From the NCBI GenBank assembly GCA_034509495.1, contig CM067519.1, positions 23,375,598 to 23,439,597 of the forward strand: a stretch of 64,000 bases of DNA, given 5' to 3'. Of this stretch, positions 39,107 to 50,644 are shown piece by piece; position 1 is the first letter of the stretch; every line of letters begins with the position of its first letter. The notes below the pieces were generated by a model. That model was not told the DNA's origin. It did not search any database and saw nothing but the letters and a program-made list of their open reading frames with translations. This DNA comes from Acestrorhynchus altus. Its lineage: Eukaryota; Chordata; Actinopteri; Characiformes; Acestrorhynchidae. The position numbers and the translations under genes were made by a program.

Positions 39107-39110
<4 letters not shown>

Positions 39111-39176
<66 letters not shown>
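39111..39176. repeat. (TA)33 microsatellite
   Basis: Uninterrupted TA dinucleotides, directly after a SINE-like fragment (38990-39110) that matches 50430-50530. Confidence 0.95.
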
Positions 39177-39177
<1 letters not shown>

Positions 39178-39539
39178 CATTCAAAAGCAAAGATAGTCTT
39201 GGGAGAGCATGCAACAGTGAAAGTAAGATATGGGACTGTGTGTAATCTATTAAATGGCAAAATGGGTCAGGCAATACAGGACACTGTCTCAACATCACAT
39301 CCTGTCCTGTCCAGCTATATTCCCCTAAATGTGTTCTGTTTCTTAATGGGCTTTACGATTGCTCTTATTACTGTCTGCTAGTGTTTAGACTGTAAAATGA
39401 ATGATATGTATCATGATAAAGTTATGGTTATATTGATATATTGAGTTATGATTCAATATATTGTTGTATGTTGTGACACTGTACGCAAGGCTTGAAGCTC
39501 AAATTTTTGAAAAACATACGAACACACCATCATCTATCT

Positions 39540-39900
39540 ATCTAAGTTGTGCCCATTGCTGACACAGATGAGCAAATGCACACACAAAATGTCTAGTCCC
39601 TGTTGAGGAGTCCTGCCAATAGAATAGGACTCTCTGGAGCAGATAAACATGAACCCTGGTGGCACCATGCCTAAGGCCAGCTAGTGAGGCTAGCGAGGTA
39701 TAAAGCCTGTCAGCATTGAGATGTGAAGCAGTGGATCTGTTTTCTGGAATAATGGTGCTCCATTCAAAGCCTTCCCTAGACAGCAGAGACAGTTACTCCA
39801 AACAAAGCAGGATACATCTTTATAATACAATTGATTTAACCAGAATCAATGAATGAGCAGGAGTCCCAATACTTTTGTCCATACTTGTTACTTCAAAATA
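39540..39900 (-). mobile_element. Non-autonomous DNA-transposon-like repeat, reverse copy
   Basis: It holds 'gtgcccattgctgacacaga', 'tctagtccctgttgagg', 'ataggactctctggagcaga' and, at its end, 'cccaatacttttgtccatac'. This is the reverse complement of the copies at 30620 and 56190. Confidence 0.65.
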
Positions 39901-40127
39901 TAATCACGTGGTCACCCCTTTACTTTAAAACAAATGTCACACTAAGCACTCAGTTTATTTGAACAGTTATCTGGGGCAGCCAATAGAAGCCTAGGCCCCC
40001 TGAACAATCATGCCCTTGCTCTGTCCCAAATGCCGTTTTATCTGTTGTTCTCAGGGCCAACATTCAGGATGCCACCAAAGTGTGGACTGGGAAGAAAACC
40101 ACTTTTTAGGGCCTTCAGAAAATAAAA

Positions 40128-40715
40128 GTGCCAAGCATTTGTGCACCAGCAAGTGGCAGTGTTGGTCTAAAGTTCATGCCTGAAGTTGCTGATACAACGT
40201 TGCACATTTCGCCTCCTCATCCCTGTGCAGCAGCCTGTTGCAGCGATCTGCTGATTCACTTCACAAACTGCTCTTTGGTATCAGACAAGGAGCGTCAAAG
40301 TCCTGAAGGCAGCAAAGGTGGGCAGTCATCTGCAGAAGAGAGAAGGACAGGAAACAGTGAAAAGGTGAGAGACAATGCAAAAAAGCATGCAAAAAAAAAG
40401 GGAAATGGGAGAAAAGCAGCTGTTTTGATTGGATGCAGATGTGCTCATATTTTAGTACTGGGAGTTTCAATGAGCATAGCTGGCATAATTTGTTCTCAGA
40501 CTATTACACGCCTGTCTTTTTCAAAAGCAGCGAGGTTGCGAAAGCTTTGCAGATGTGTGGGAATGGTGTCTGTAATAGACTGTGACTTTTTCTTATTTAT
40601 GTGCTGCTTAGATGCGTGGGCGAGAGTTGCGTCACCAAGAGATGACTCTAAACACGTTGGTGTGTTTTCAGGGGGCAGCTACTTTTCACTTCCCCTGTGT
40701 GTGTGTATCCTGTAA
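40128..40715 (+). other. Unassigned 195-codon open frame
   Basis: This is the longest stop-free stretch outside the named genes and repeats. It has no ATG at its head and no recognised domain; a Lys/Arg-rich stretch in its middle is followed by a hydrophobic Cys-rich part. A donor-like AAAAG|GTGAGA lies at 40366, and an acceptor-like ccactttttag at 40109. The local base composition is less AT-rich than the flanks. It could be an exon, an old element or chance. Confidence 0.2.
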
Positions 40716-41234
40716 ACACTGAATCAATTCATTTATTTAAGACACAAAGTGCTCAATGAACCTCACTGCGAGCTGACTCATTCACTCTCATTCAAACCCA
40801 CTTAGATCTAATATCACGTAAACCTTAAAATACCTTTAACCTTTAGAACTCAAGGCCATATTTTCATTGACCAAAATATTTGAAAACTATTTATAGGATT
40901 TCAAATTTCAAATTTATCTTAATTCAAGTTTGTAAATATTAACAGAATTTAAATATGCATATGAATTTAACCATATTTCAATCCAAAAATGATTTGTGCC
41001 TAAAATGTTTTCTTTTTTAATGAATAAAAAACACGCAAGTCCTGTTGGAAATGAATCCTCCAGAGTGTTTTTGAGCTGAAAATGAATTGTGATGAATTAT
41101 TTGTAATGATTAGATTTCCAAGGATATTGATGATAATAATATGTTTCTCAAAATACTTCACCGTTGTCAAAAAAACAAAACTAAATATCCTTCATTATTT
41201 TTGGTATTAATGCATGCTTAGGTACTATCCCTTC

Positions 41235-41420
41235 TCAGGACTTTTGTTCTGAAATTTAAAGACTGTGTGATGAAAAGGGCAGAGCAAACTGTCCCTTTCT
41301 TCTTATTTTCCTCTAGAACCCAATATCTGGGTCAGTGACATCATCAGCCCTGCACATTCTCACTGATCAGAGTCTGCATGCAGGTTGAACATGTACACAT
41401 GGAAAGAGCAATTGGAAATG
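41235..41420 (-). repeat. Dispersed repeat family A, copy 2 (reverse)
   Basis: 'ggacttttgttctgaaattt', 'agtgacatcatcagccctgc' and 'gcatgcaggttgaacatgta' are the reverse complement of the blocks at 23880 and 46440. Confidence 0.7.
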
Positions 41421-42214
41421 ACTGAATTAGCTGGTTTATTCAGTGATAATAAGTGATAATAAAGTTAGCTGATAGTTAAATAGGGGAAAGTCTTGTATAT
41501 ATGTTATATATATCATATCTGTAGGTTACTCTGATCCTGAGATAGAAAATGGTTTGTAACTGCTGCAAACTGCAGATCTCGGCTTCATAATCATCATCCT
41601 TGGTCCCTCATAACAGCCTGTTTCTTGTCCTCTGCTTTTAAATATATATATATTTATTTAGTAAGTTAATTTATTTACATTTCACCTTTCATACAGGATG
41701 GATATTCAAATTGCTTTACAAAAATACACGTCAGAAATGCTTTTGCCTGAAGCATGAATTTAAAAGAAAGTTGTCACATCCAGCACCCTACAGTTATGCG
41801 ATGAAATTGGGAAACCCCATGAAATCCTTTAACACTGCAAACATATTTAAACATATGGACCTTCGATCTTCATTGTATCTGCATTGAGAGATGGAGATGA
41901 TATAACTAAACATATAGAATGTAAGAAATGTATTGTAAATATGTTTATTAAAATGTAATTAATACAGGTTCAGACACTCTCAGATTTATTACTGCATAAA
42001 ATGCCTGAACAAGAATTGGGTTCGGCACATGAACTTCAAACAGTCAGACCTCAGACATTAGTTTGGTTTGCTCTTGATTGTTGAATTGAGCCATATCATC
42101 ATGGTGAAATTTTAAGAGCCCTCTGAAGCCTTCAGAAAGAAGGATGTACCATAAATGCAGGTGCGTGTGGTAAAGAAATCAGCCATCATCATCATCACTG
42201 TCTGGAAAGTAATT

Positions 42215-42620
42215 TACAAGAACATTTAAAACAACGTCCATGCAAGTTCATCCCAAGAGCAGACCTCAAGAAGCATAAAGACATTTCTAACAATAACAAG
42301 GAGGAAACCCTTACTGTCAAAAAATAGACTAGTAAGAGAACAGAAACAAAAAAGTCAATCCCAGCATTTGAGCACAAGAACCTCTTATCAACTGTGAAGC
42401 ATGGTGGTGGAAATGTCATGGTTTAGGGCTGTTTTGCAGCAGAAGTGTCAGAAGATCATCATAGAAACCACTATGAAACCTTTATGGTATCAGAGGGGAC
42501 TTGAGGCTGTCTGTAAGACTGTCTGTACAGAAAGTGATGCTGAAAGATTCCGCATGGAGGAGTGGGCCAGTTGATGTCAGAGACTGGTAGACGGTAGAGC
42601 ATTTTAGGGAATAGGGTGTC
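42215..42620 (+). pseudogene. Tc1-like transposase remnant
   Basis: The translation HKNLLSTVKHGGGNVMV, an in-frame stop, then GCFAA matches the conserved Tc1 block (TVKHGGGSVMVWGCF). The reading frame is broken by that stop and others. Flanking transposon sequence is probably included, but its ends are unclear. Confidence 0.65.
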
Positions 42621-43394
42621 CTAACTTTCAATGTACAGTAGTTTAAATGAAGAAGTCATGTCCATATGTATAAATATGTTATTTACAAAAAATCTATCAC
42701 GTTAAAAATTGTCAATCTTGTCATACAGGTTGACTAATTTGGTCAAGTTGGCATAATGTTGGCCCAGCATGGTCTGGCTGGTCATGTTGATCAAGCAGCT
42801 TGTGATACAATAATGAAGATACAGATTTGTCATCATGAAAACTCAATATGCCAGGCCCAGACAATAATCTACAGACTAAACTGATCACCATTTTCAAACA
42901 TAAATACTGAAGATTATTTATTTATAACTCCGACATCCTGTGGACCGAGGGGAACTCCAACTGTCTGGTACAAGAGCCAAGATGAATAAAGAGTGGCCCT
43001 GAATAGAAAGATAACATTTGATTTATTGTACACTGTCCCAGTTTTTATTCAAATTAAAATGATTTAATTTAATTTATTTGGCCAGTGATATACCTACTGC
43101 TACATTAGTCCGTGCCTTCAGACATAAACATCAGAAAATCTTTGAGACCTCACGTATTACATCAAGACTCTGGCTCAAGGTTTTATAGGACCTATATAGG
43201 TTTTATATGAGGTTTATATGAGGTTTTATACTTGCACTCTCAGGGATGTCATGACTGAAGAAAGTGAAAATGTCCAGTCATAATGTCCATTTCCCACATA
43301 CACAAAATATGTGCGTGTGGAATTACAGAAGGAAGATAAAGGTTAAAATGATTTAAAAAAACTTGGACTGATATGGATTATATTTATTCATCTA

Positions 43395-43760
43395 CATATA
43401 CAGAACTAGTGTCTCTCAGTATGGTGTTGGCTATAATACAACATGCCAGACGTCTCAGAATGGAGGTATAGCGGTTCCTAATGGTGTCCTGTGACAATCC
43501 ATCCCATGCAGCTTGAATGTTCTCACTCAGTTCTGCAGATGGTGTGGTAGGGGTGGAGTGTCGATAGAGCGTCCAATAGCTTCCCACACATTTTCAATCA
43601 GGAATAGGTCTGGTGATGCAACAAGCCGAGCTCTTGAAAACCTTGAAATACCACATTGGGGTGTTCAGAAAGGTAATGTTTGGTTGTCCCTGTAATGAAA
43701 ACCAAAGGTGATCTGGCATTGTGGAAAATTGCATCCCATGCAATGACACTTCACCAGCTC
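43395..43760 (-). pseudogene. Tc1-like transposase C-terminal remnant
   Basis: The - strand reads ARS/TRPIPD, then a stop replacing the L-I-E of the PDLNPIEN motif, then CVGSYWTLYRHSTPTTPSAE, LSENIQAAWDGLSQDTIRNR and ILRRLACCIIA. This is the C-terminal third of a Tc1-type DDE transposase. It is closely related to the copy at 54325-54640. Confidence 0.7.
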
Positions 43761-44139
43761 TGGTGCTGTTTTGGTCTTGCCAACTCCACTGACGTCAGAC
43801 GGAGTTAATGCATCACTAATTAGAGGTGATGAAGTGTTATTTACACATACACGAGTCTGGAGGCGGCAGGAAAGCAGAAGTGTAACTTGGTTTAAAGTAA
43901 TCCTTATATTGATATTTTGTCCAGTTTATCATTCTTTTTAATGAGCATTTCTAATTTATTCAGCTTTAAACATTTATTGAATGTTGCCTTTTTTTATGAA
44001 TAGCTCAGCAAGAGTAAACAGAGACAGTCAGGGTATCTCGCATCTTGCCACAGTGGAAAGTCTTCCCCCACTGACACAAAATGTCTTTCAAAGAAGGTCC
44101 AGGTAGAGTCATTTTGAGGAATTATGGATGATTAATTAT

Positions 44140-44310
44140 GAACTCTTAAAAAGGTGCTACAAGTTCCTATGAGCAGTGCCTAGAAGAACCACTTTTGTTT
44201 CCCCAAAGAACCATGATTACAAAGAGAGGCTTGCTTATATAAAAAGTTCTTTGCCTGTTTAAAGGTTCTTAACACTCCTTCACAAAAAAAAGTTTCTAAT
44301 GAAAGGTGGA
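44140..44310. repeat. 'Gaaccattt' dispersed repeat, further copy
   Basis: 'gaaaaggttctt'-type words, including 'ccccaaagaaccatgattac' and 'aaaaagttctttgcctgttt'. Confidence 0.45.
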
Positions 44311-44639
44311 CCATAGCTGGGACAGAATTCCACAGGTGCTTTACCAATCCTGTACAGCAGTGCAGAAATGTTTACTTCTAAATGAATCTTATTAAGTTGA
44401 ATGTTGGGTATTGGGTTCTAATGACCTCTTCAACCCCTTTATTATAAGCTTTTATCTCATAGGGGAGCGTGGTTCTATGGATTACATTTACACTGGATTA
44501 AATCTAACAAGGATATTTAATGTACAAAGAAAATGCAATGTCTTATTGCTGAAAAGCTTAGCATGCAGTTCTGTTCCTGGGAGATATGTAAATGATTACA
44601 AATCTGGTCTGCTTAGACACTGGGTTTTGGAACAAGAGG

Positions 44640-45180
44640 GCAGTGCTTCCCCTGCTGCCCTCTCGGAGGCTACTTTTAGGTAGTGTACCTCTGGGTATTT
44701 GCCTGCTAGATATGCCTCTATAACGCAATCCAATACATTTTGCCTGGCTGACAGACTTTGAGATGAGGCACCTCACTGGACTGAAAGAAGCGGGATGGTC
44801 ATTTTGGCTTCTTTTGTGGAGGTGTCGTGAAAGAAAAACTTTGACCACTAATGACTGGAGCTATATTAGCTTTAGCGATGAATCCAGATTCTGTTAGGGA
44901 TCCAACAATCATCAGGTTTGAGTATGGAGGTCTTGTGGTGAGCAGTTCAGTCCTGCCTTTGCTGTGGAGAACCATCACACACGATGTTGCCTCTCATGAC
45001 AGGGCTTAAAATTGGCATTTTCAGCAGGATAATGCTAAGATTTTCTTTCACCTGCCCAGTTGTTTTCCCACTCCTGTATGATTTTATGCAGTGCACTGTA
45101 TAACAGTACATTTTTGGATGGTATTGGATATAAAGCTTCACCAAAAATCATACTATAGACATCCAGATACCATGAAAATA
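44640..45180 (+). pseudogene. Tc1-like transposase remnant (different lineage)
   Basis: In order: a MRHLTGLKEAGWSFW block, CRERKTLTTNDWSYISFSDE ending in SRF (the SDESRF motif with the first-block Asp), a broken 'GSNNHQV' block, then FQQDNA (second catalytic Asp region) near 45025. Frameshifts and stops interrupt it. It belongs to a Tc1 lineage different from the C-terminal piece at 43395. Confidence 0.7.
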
Positions 45181-45184
45181 AAAT

Positions 45185-46435
45185 ACAAAGGTGCCACATT
45201 TAACACTTTTCACAAATCATATGTACTTTGAGGCAGATATTGCTTTAATAATGTATTTACAGTGGCACTTGTAATTTTGTTCTGCATAAACATAAAACTT
45301 CACATTAATCCTAAAAGTAGATCTTTTCAGCAGCTTCTTCTGATACAGAAAGCTCAAGCAGCTATGCTGTTCATTAATTATTGCCTTGAGAAATAATGTT
45401 TCTTGTGAAAGGAAAATAAGGTCATGACTGCTGATTCACTCTTACAGATTGAGTGTTGTTGTAAGCGTAGTCTTGGAAAACAAGGCCCTTCAGTATTCTA
45501 GAGAGGAGGTTTTCAGAGAGCACATTGATGAGGCTGGACAAAAAGCCTTTACATTATTTTAATGACGTTTATACTTCTACATTTTCAGAGTAAAGCAGGA
45601 ACCACTGTCAGCGCATTGTTGAAATGGTCTCAAGCAGCTCAATAGAGAGTGTTTTCATTCTGAAATGGAAAAAAAAAACACATTGTTTGTGTGCTGTAAA
45701 GTTTCCTATGTCTCGGTTTCGATTCCTTTCTATCTTTCATCTCTCCTCTCATTTCTTTAATCTGCCTGGCCATCATAGGTGAATTCTAGAATGTTCCATA
45801 GTGGGCGAGCAACTGAGGCATGGACGGGAACATGAGAGAATGTCTGAAGACCCTGCTGCCAGTCAGCTTTTCTCAAACTCACTTGTGTTATTTACAAGCG
45901 GCTTTGTGGACGTCACTCAACCACAGCCTCTCATAGACTTCCTCTGGTAGTTAGAATGAATGTACACCATCAGAATTGAGATCTACACTCTGAAGGTGGA
46001 GTAGAATCAACAGCGGTTGAAAATCTTCTGCCACATTCTTCTGAGCCTTATTAAGAAGAAAGGGCTCTACTTTGTGAATAATTTGTGCTAATATGCAGAT
46101 TTGACTATTTTTGAACTTCTGAAATTTCCATTGTACTGCGTGGGATTAAAGGGGATTTTCTTGCATAATTCAATGGTTGGTATGTAAAATAAAACGATTC
46201 AACTTAGTTTGATGTGAAATAAATAGTAGAGAAACACACTTTGATTTCTTTACTGTGGTGCTGATTGGATTTGAGAGTTTTAATGTTTATAGCAACTAGT
46301 GAACCTACATGTGTCTTCTGAGTAGTTTGCCCTCTAGGCTTCATATCTCAGGATCAGAATATCCTACAAAGGTGCTCTCATCGGTGTGTGATGAACTATC
46401 ATTAATCCAACTCAGAAAACTAAAAATCACTCGTT
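45185..46435. other. Intergenic stretch, nothing recognised
   Basis: No supported exon or repeat. Confidence 0.4.
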
Positions 46436-46439
46436 TCCA

Positions 46440-46690
46440 ACTGAATTAAATCCCAGTTTAAATGTCCAAGACGCTTGTGGTGCATGTTTACTGCTCTGTG
46501 CACATGTACATGCTCAATCTGCATGCAGACTCCAGCTGATCAGTGAGAGTGGGAGGGGCTAATGACATCATTGATCCAGATATTGGATTGTAAATGAAAA
46601 TGAGAAGGGAAGGGCTGGTTGTTCTCTTTTTTGCTCACACAGACTTCAAATTTCAGAATTAAAGTCCAGAGAGGTCATTCATGGTCATTC
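46440..46690 (+). repeat. Dispersed repeat family A, copy 3
   Basis: Same block order as 23880-24115: 'gtgcatgtttactgctctgt', 'catgtacatgctcaatctgc', 'gggctaatgacatcattgat', 'gggctggttgttctctttt'. Confidence 0.75.
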
Positions 46691-47649
46691 ATACAAATAT
46701 TAAAATTGTCTTATTTTTGAATAGTAAGTTTCCCAAACCGGTGCTCTACACATTCTTGGGATTTTCCTACTTTAATCCACTAAATATGCAGGGCAAAGGG
46801 TCTCAATAGCGTTTGAAAAGCCAGAGAGATGTGGCCAATTTATAGTATTGGTCCAGTTTATGATTAGAAGACTGTCCAGACAGCAAACTTCATCTGGCCT
46901 GGATCCAGTACAAATCATCCAAAACCTCTGGCCCAATGGATCAATGGATCGGGCCCTGTGTCGTTTTGCACAGTAGGCCAATACCACTTTGTGGTTTGCA
47001 GTACTGGGACAGTTCTGAATGATTTCTTTACTCTGTGTACATAAAGACTGAATTATTCACAGTTGACAGCTCACAGGAGCCACAGCGCACTGTGCAGTTT
47101 GAAGAGATTGCAGCCAGTTGTCTGGGTTTAACTTTTAGGCTAGAACCTGCCAAGTAACATGTTACTTCCTTGGGTTTAGTGTGTTTGGGTGGCGCGTTTG
47201 AGTTCCCCTTCCGATGTGTGGTTAACTCTAGTCTAGTGAGGGAGTGCAGCTTATTTTTTCGATGAATATTTGAGAGAGTAGATGGGATTAAAGTCAGGCA
47301 GGGAGTGTTACCTTTAAGCAAAGCACAGATACCTGCTGCTTCCCCGGCTTTCGCTTCCTTCTCACCGATTTTGAGTTACCTTTCTGTGGACACTGACTCA
47401 GGAAAGGTTGTGGTCAGATGGCCTGGTTTGTGAAGCAGCCAGTTTTTAAACTAGTGCACACGACATTTCCCTTTTGAAAAATTAACATATGACAATTTCA
47501 TAAAATATCATAAAAGATCAGACATAGAATTCAGAATGCATGTATGTGTATGTGACTTATGTATGTGTCTCGTGTTCCTGCAAAGGGCAGACATACATGT
47601 GTAAATAAACTGAAAGGTCTATATGACCTATGAATTTACATGGCATGCA

Positions 47650-48190
47650 TGCAAAAATTTACGTGGCATGCAAAAGTTTGGGCACCTCTGATCAAAATTT
47701 TACTCTCATTAAATGAGTAGAAGATGAATTGATCTCCAAAAGCCACAAAGTTAATGGAGGAAACATTATCATTCAATATGATTTGATCATATAAATTACC
47801 TATATAGCTTACTATAAAGCTGAATTCCAACCTGTAATGTAAAAAAAAAACATACAGTCTTTGTTTACTGGGCACATAACCATCCAGTAACCAACAATTA
47901 CATAATATGGGAAATCTGTGAAAATAAAGCATATTGGTAAACAAAAACATAATTTAAACAATGCACTGAGAATCCCTGATATTTCATTGATATAAAAGGT
48001 AAAATCAGGACTATTCCAGACATTTTTGTCCCATTGTAACCCTGTAAATAACAACAATGTATTAATATTATTGTTGTTGTTTATAATTGAGTTTGACAGT
48101 ATGTCATTTCCATGGATTCCATTTATTCATCTATGCCAAGGACAATACAGTCTGACAGTTTAGGGCACCTTTAAAAAGACCTAAGATGAA
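47650..48190. mobile_element. MITE-like repeat with 'aaagtttgggcacc' ends
   Basis: It starts 'ggcatgcaaaagtttgggca', followed by 'agatgaattgatctccaaaa'. It ends near 48180 with the inverted 'acagtttagggcaccttt'. Terminal inverted repeats and block order fit a non-autonomous DNA transposon of fish. Confidence 0.6.
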
Positions 48191-48403
48191 GGTTTGCGAA
48201 ATGTGGTTAATAGAGTTATGTAAGATGAAGTGTATGGCGAAATTACAAATTCTGCTTGTATAAATTGAGCCCGGATGCATACTTTTCTGCCCATTTACTC
48301 TGTTGTGGTATGAGAACTTTGAATTGCTAGTGCATTTGCTGGAGGATCACCTTTGACCATTTCCGAAAAGAGAGCAGAGGCAGCAGTGTAAATGGGAGGA
48401 TCT

Positions 48404-48410
48404 TATAAAT
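48404..48410 (+). promoter_or_regulatory. TATA box of a candidate small secreted-peptide gene
   Basis: TATAAAT (tcttataaatagc) lies 67-94 bases before the three candidate start codons of the following reading frame, a normal TATA-to-ATG distance for a gene with a short leader. Confidence 0.35.
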
Positions 48411-48476
48411 AGCATATTCAAGTGAAATAGAGAGGAAGTAGACTGACTCACTGTAAAACACTTCGTTTATGAGTGC

Positions 48477-48671
48477 ATGCTCAGCCTCCTTCAGATGGTC
48501 TCAATGGGTAAGCATCTGTTAATTTTGGTGTTTGTCCTATTAATTTACCAGCCACTATTGCAGCATAGTGTTTCTGAGGATTCTGTATGTCAGAACTGGT
48601 TCTGGTACTGGTGCATGAGTGGGACAACTGAACGGGCTACTGGCGATACTTTGCACTTGTGCAAACTGTAA
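48477..48671 (+). CDS. Candidate small secreted Trp/Cys-rich peptide, single exon
   Basis: The 64-codon frame has in-frame ATGs at 48477, 48495 and 48504. From the third, MGKHLLILVFVLLIYQPLLQ reads as a signal peptide, with probable cleavage near HSVS-ED. The remaining roughly 30 residues hold three Cys, two of them bracketing an aromatic loop (CQNWFWYWC), and end LHLCKL. The stop (48669-48671) is followed after nine bases by AATAAA (48681-48686), and a TATA box lies upstream at 48404. The order TATA, ATG, signal peptide, short Cys peptide, stop and poly(A) signal in under 300 bases is suggestive of a compact gene. Alternatively the GGGTAAGC at 48505 could be a splice donor, or the arrangement is chance. 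I recognise no family. Confidence 0.33.
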   Translation: MLSLLQMVSMGKHLLILVFVLLIYQPLLQHSVSEDSVCQNWFWYWCMSGTTERATGDTLHLCKL

Positions 48672-48680
48672 AGCCTGACA

Positions 48681-48686
48681 AATAAA
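48681..48686 (+). terminator. Poly(A) signal of the candidate peptide gene
   Basis: AATAAA nine bases after the stop codon, followed about 25 bases later by a GT-rich stretch (ggcctggtgttatgtc). Confidence 0.35.
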
Positions 48687-49139
48687 GTATATGCAGGCCT
48701 GGTGTTATGTCATCTGTGGACTGTATAGTATGTGGACCAGAATTCATTTTACTGCGCAACTGAAAATTGGAGCTGGTTGGCTAAGGTCTTTTGTTTGCAC
48801 AGTGATTGACCAGAGTGTTTATTATGGGTTTGCAAACTTCACATTGACGCCACAAACTGACATTTCTTTATACTTGGGCCTTGTTTTCCACCTTTACTGC
48901 ACTGCAGTTCGTTACCACTGAGCTTTTTTGTCTGCTCAGCTAGACATGACTGTCTGGCACTGATGGAATGGGAAGTGAGCTGTTCTGTCTGCTTTACTAT
49001 ACCTGTAGGGGAATATCCTTTTGGCTGGGAAAGTCCAGGAAATTAGCCATATTTAGGCAAACAGTAATGCTGATATTCTGTCTATGAATTGCATCCCCAC
49101 ACTTAAAGGAGTGGTTCCTCATTAGGAATAAATTTACTA

Positions 49140-49870
49140 GTGAGCTTAAAAATAGAATATAGAATGTTCTAAATTCTATACAGCATATTCTAATTTGAAG
49201 TTTTCATAAATGTTGTATTCATCTCATTTAAAGTGAAGTGATATGGTTCAAGCCTTTTTTTCTTTTAATTCTGGTTAGTAGTTTATTAAATAATAATACA
49301 ATTAATAATTCATATAATAAAATATTCAGAGATTCTGGATTTCTCTGAATTTCATGAGCTAAAAAAACATACTGATCAACAGTAAAAAAAAAGGGTATCA
49401 AGAATTTCACAAGTAACGTATATAAAATATGTCTCATGGAAGCCAAATAATTCAGCACTAAACTGTGGGATGTGCATGTGAGGCTCTTGCGGTAATGAGT
49501 CATTGTTCTGTTTACATGGGCAATTTTAATTAGACTCTATCATTATCATGTACTCTTAGGACACCAAGACTCAAATTTTAAAAAAGACTATACAATAAAA
49601 AGATACCAAATTTGTCAGATTTGTAAAGGTTGCATTTTTTTAATTCTTCATATTTAAATTGATACATTCCAAGCATTTTTGTTTTAATGTGATACTGTCT
49701 GATTAGTTGTTTATATTAATCAATAAATAAAATCAATAATTAACATAATAAATCATACTGATCAACAATAAAAGGAAAAAACGCTTCAAATATTTCACTT
49801 TACAAGTATTAATTAAATTAAGAACATAATTGAATACTTTTGGAGATGCGCTAGTATTGAATTGGCCAAG
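49140..49870. repeat. Dispersed AT-rich repeat family B, copies 2 and 3
   Basis: Two tandem-like segments (49140-49500 and 49600-49870) each contain an 'aagtg.tatggttcaagc' or 'tacattccaagc' block, a T tract, and 'atactgatcaaca.taaa'. They resemble 34640-35180. Confidence 0.5.
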
Positions 49871-50389
49871 ATAAGTACTTTAGTTTTACACTGGAGAAAT
49901 TAGGGTAGAAATATTGGAGATAATAGACAGAAAAATTGGTTGACTTGGAATTTAGCCTTGCACAAATACCTGCTTGCTACCCCGACTACATATTGGAGGA
50001 AGTTTGCGTTACCCACCTATGAAAACTGATATATGATAAAACGCACTCCCCTCCCATTCCATGTCCACAATTTAAAAAATGTCTCCCCCTTAGCCCAAAC
50101 TTTAATTTTAAACTGGGCATACAAGACTACCATTATATTGCTTCACTGTAGTATTGTATTTGCTGATTTTTGTTATGTTCCTTTGAAGCCAAAGAATGCA
50201 TTGCTGAACTGCATGATGTGTTTCTTCGGGGTCCTGCAATGGATGTTGATGTGATTTCTTGATGAGTCATTTGTTCACATGCACAATTCTAGCCAGACAC
50301 TGCTGGTCATGATCATTACCAGCCACTGCGCTGTCCATGGTGGGTGGTAATGCCTTCTACAATGTATTCCTAGTACACAAGACACAGAT

Positions 50390-50640
50390 AAAATATAAAT
50401 ATAAATGTGCATATAGATCCACTGTGCTTGCAGACAGGGGAATTTGCCCTCCACATTTATCCTATCTATGCGATGACACACACACACACATACACACTAG
50501 TAAATTCACACACTAGGGGGCAATGCGCACACAGCTGGGAGTTAAGAGCACTAAGTAGTGCTCAGTAAGTGCTTGACAGTTGAGGGAATCAACAGAAAGC
50601 TGGTTCCCTAACCACCAGGCCATGGCTACCCCAAGAGAAA
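50390..50640 (-). mobile_element. tRNA-headed SINE (-)
   Basis: The - strand starts 'ggggtagccatggcctggtg' then gttagggaacc at 50640-50610, a tRNA-like head. It ends with 'cacactagtaaattcacaca' and 'ccctccacatttatcc', blocks also found at 38990-39110. Confidence 0.6.
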
Positions 50641-50644
50641 TGCA

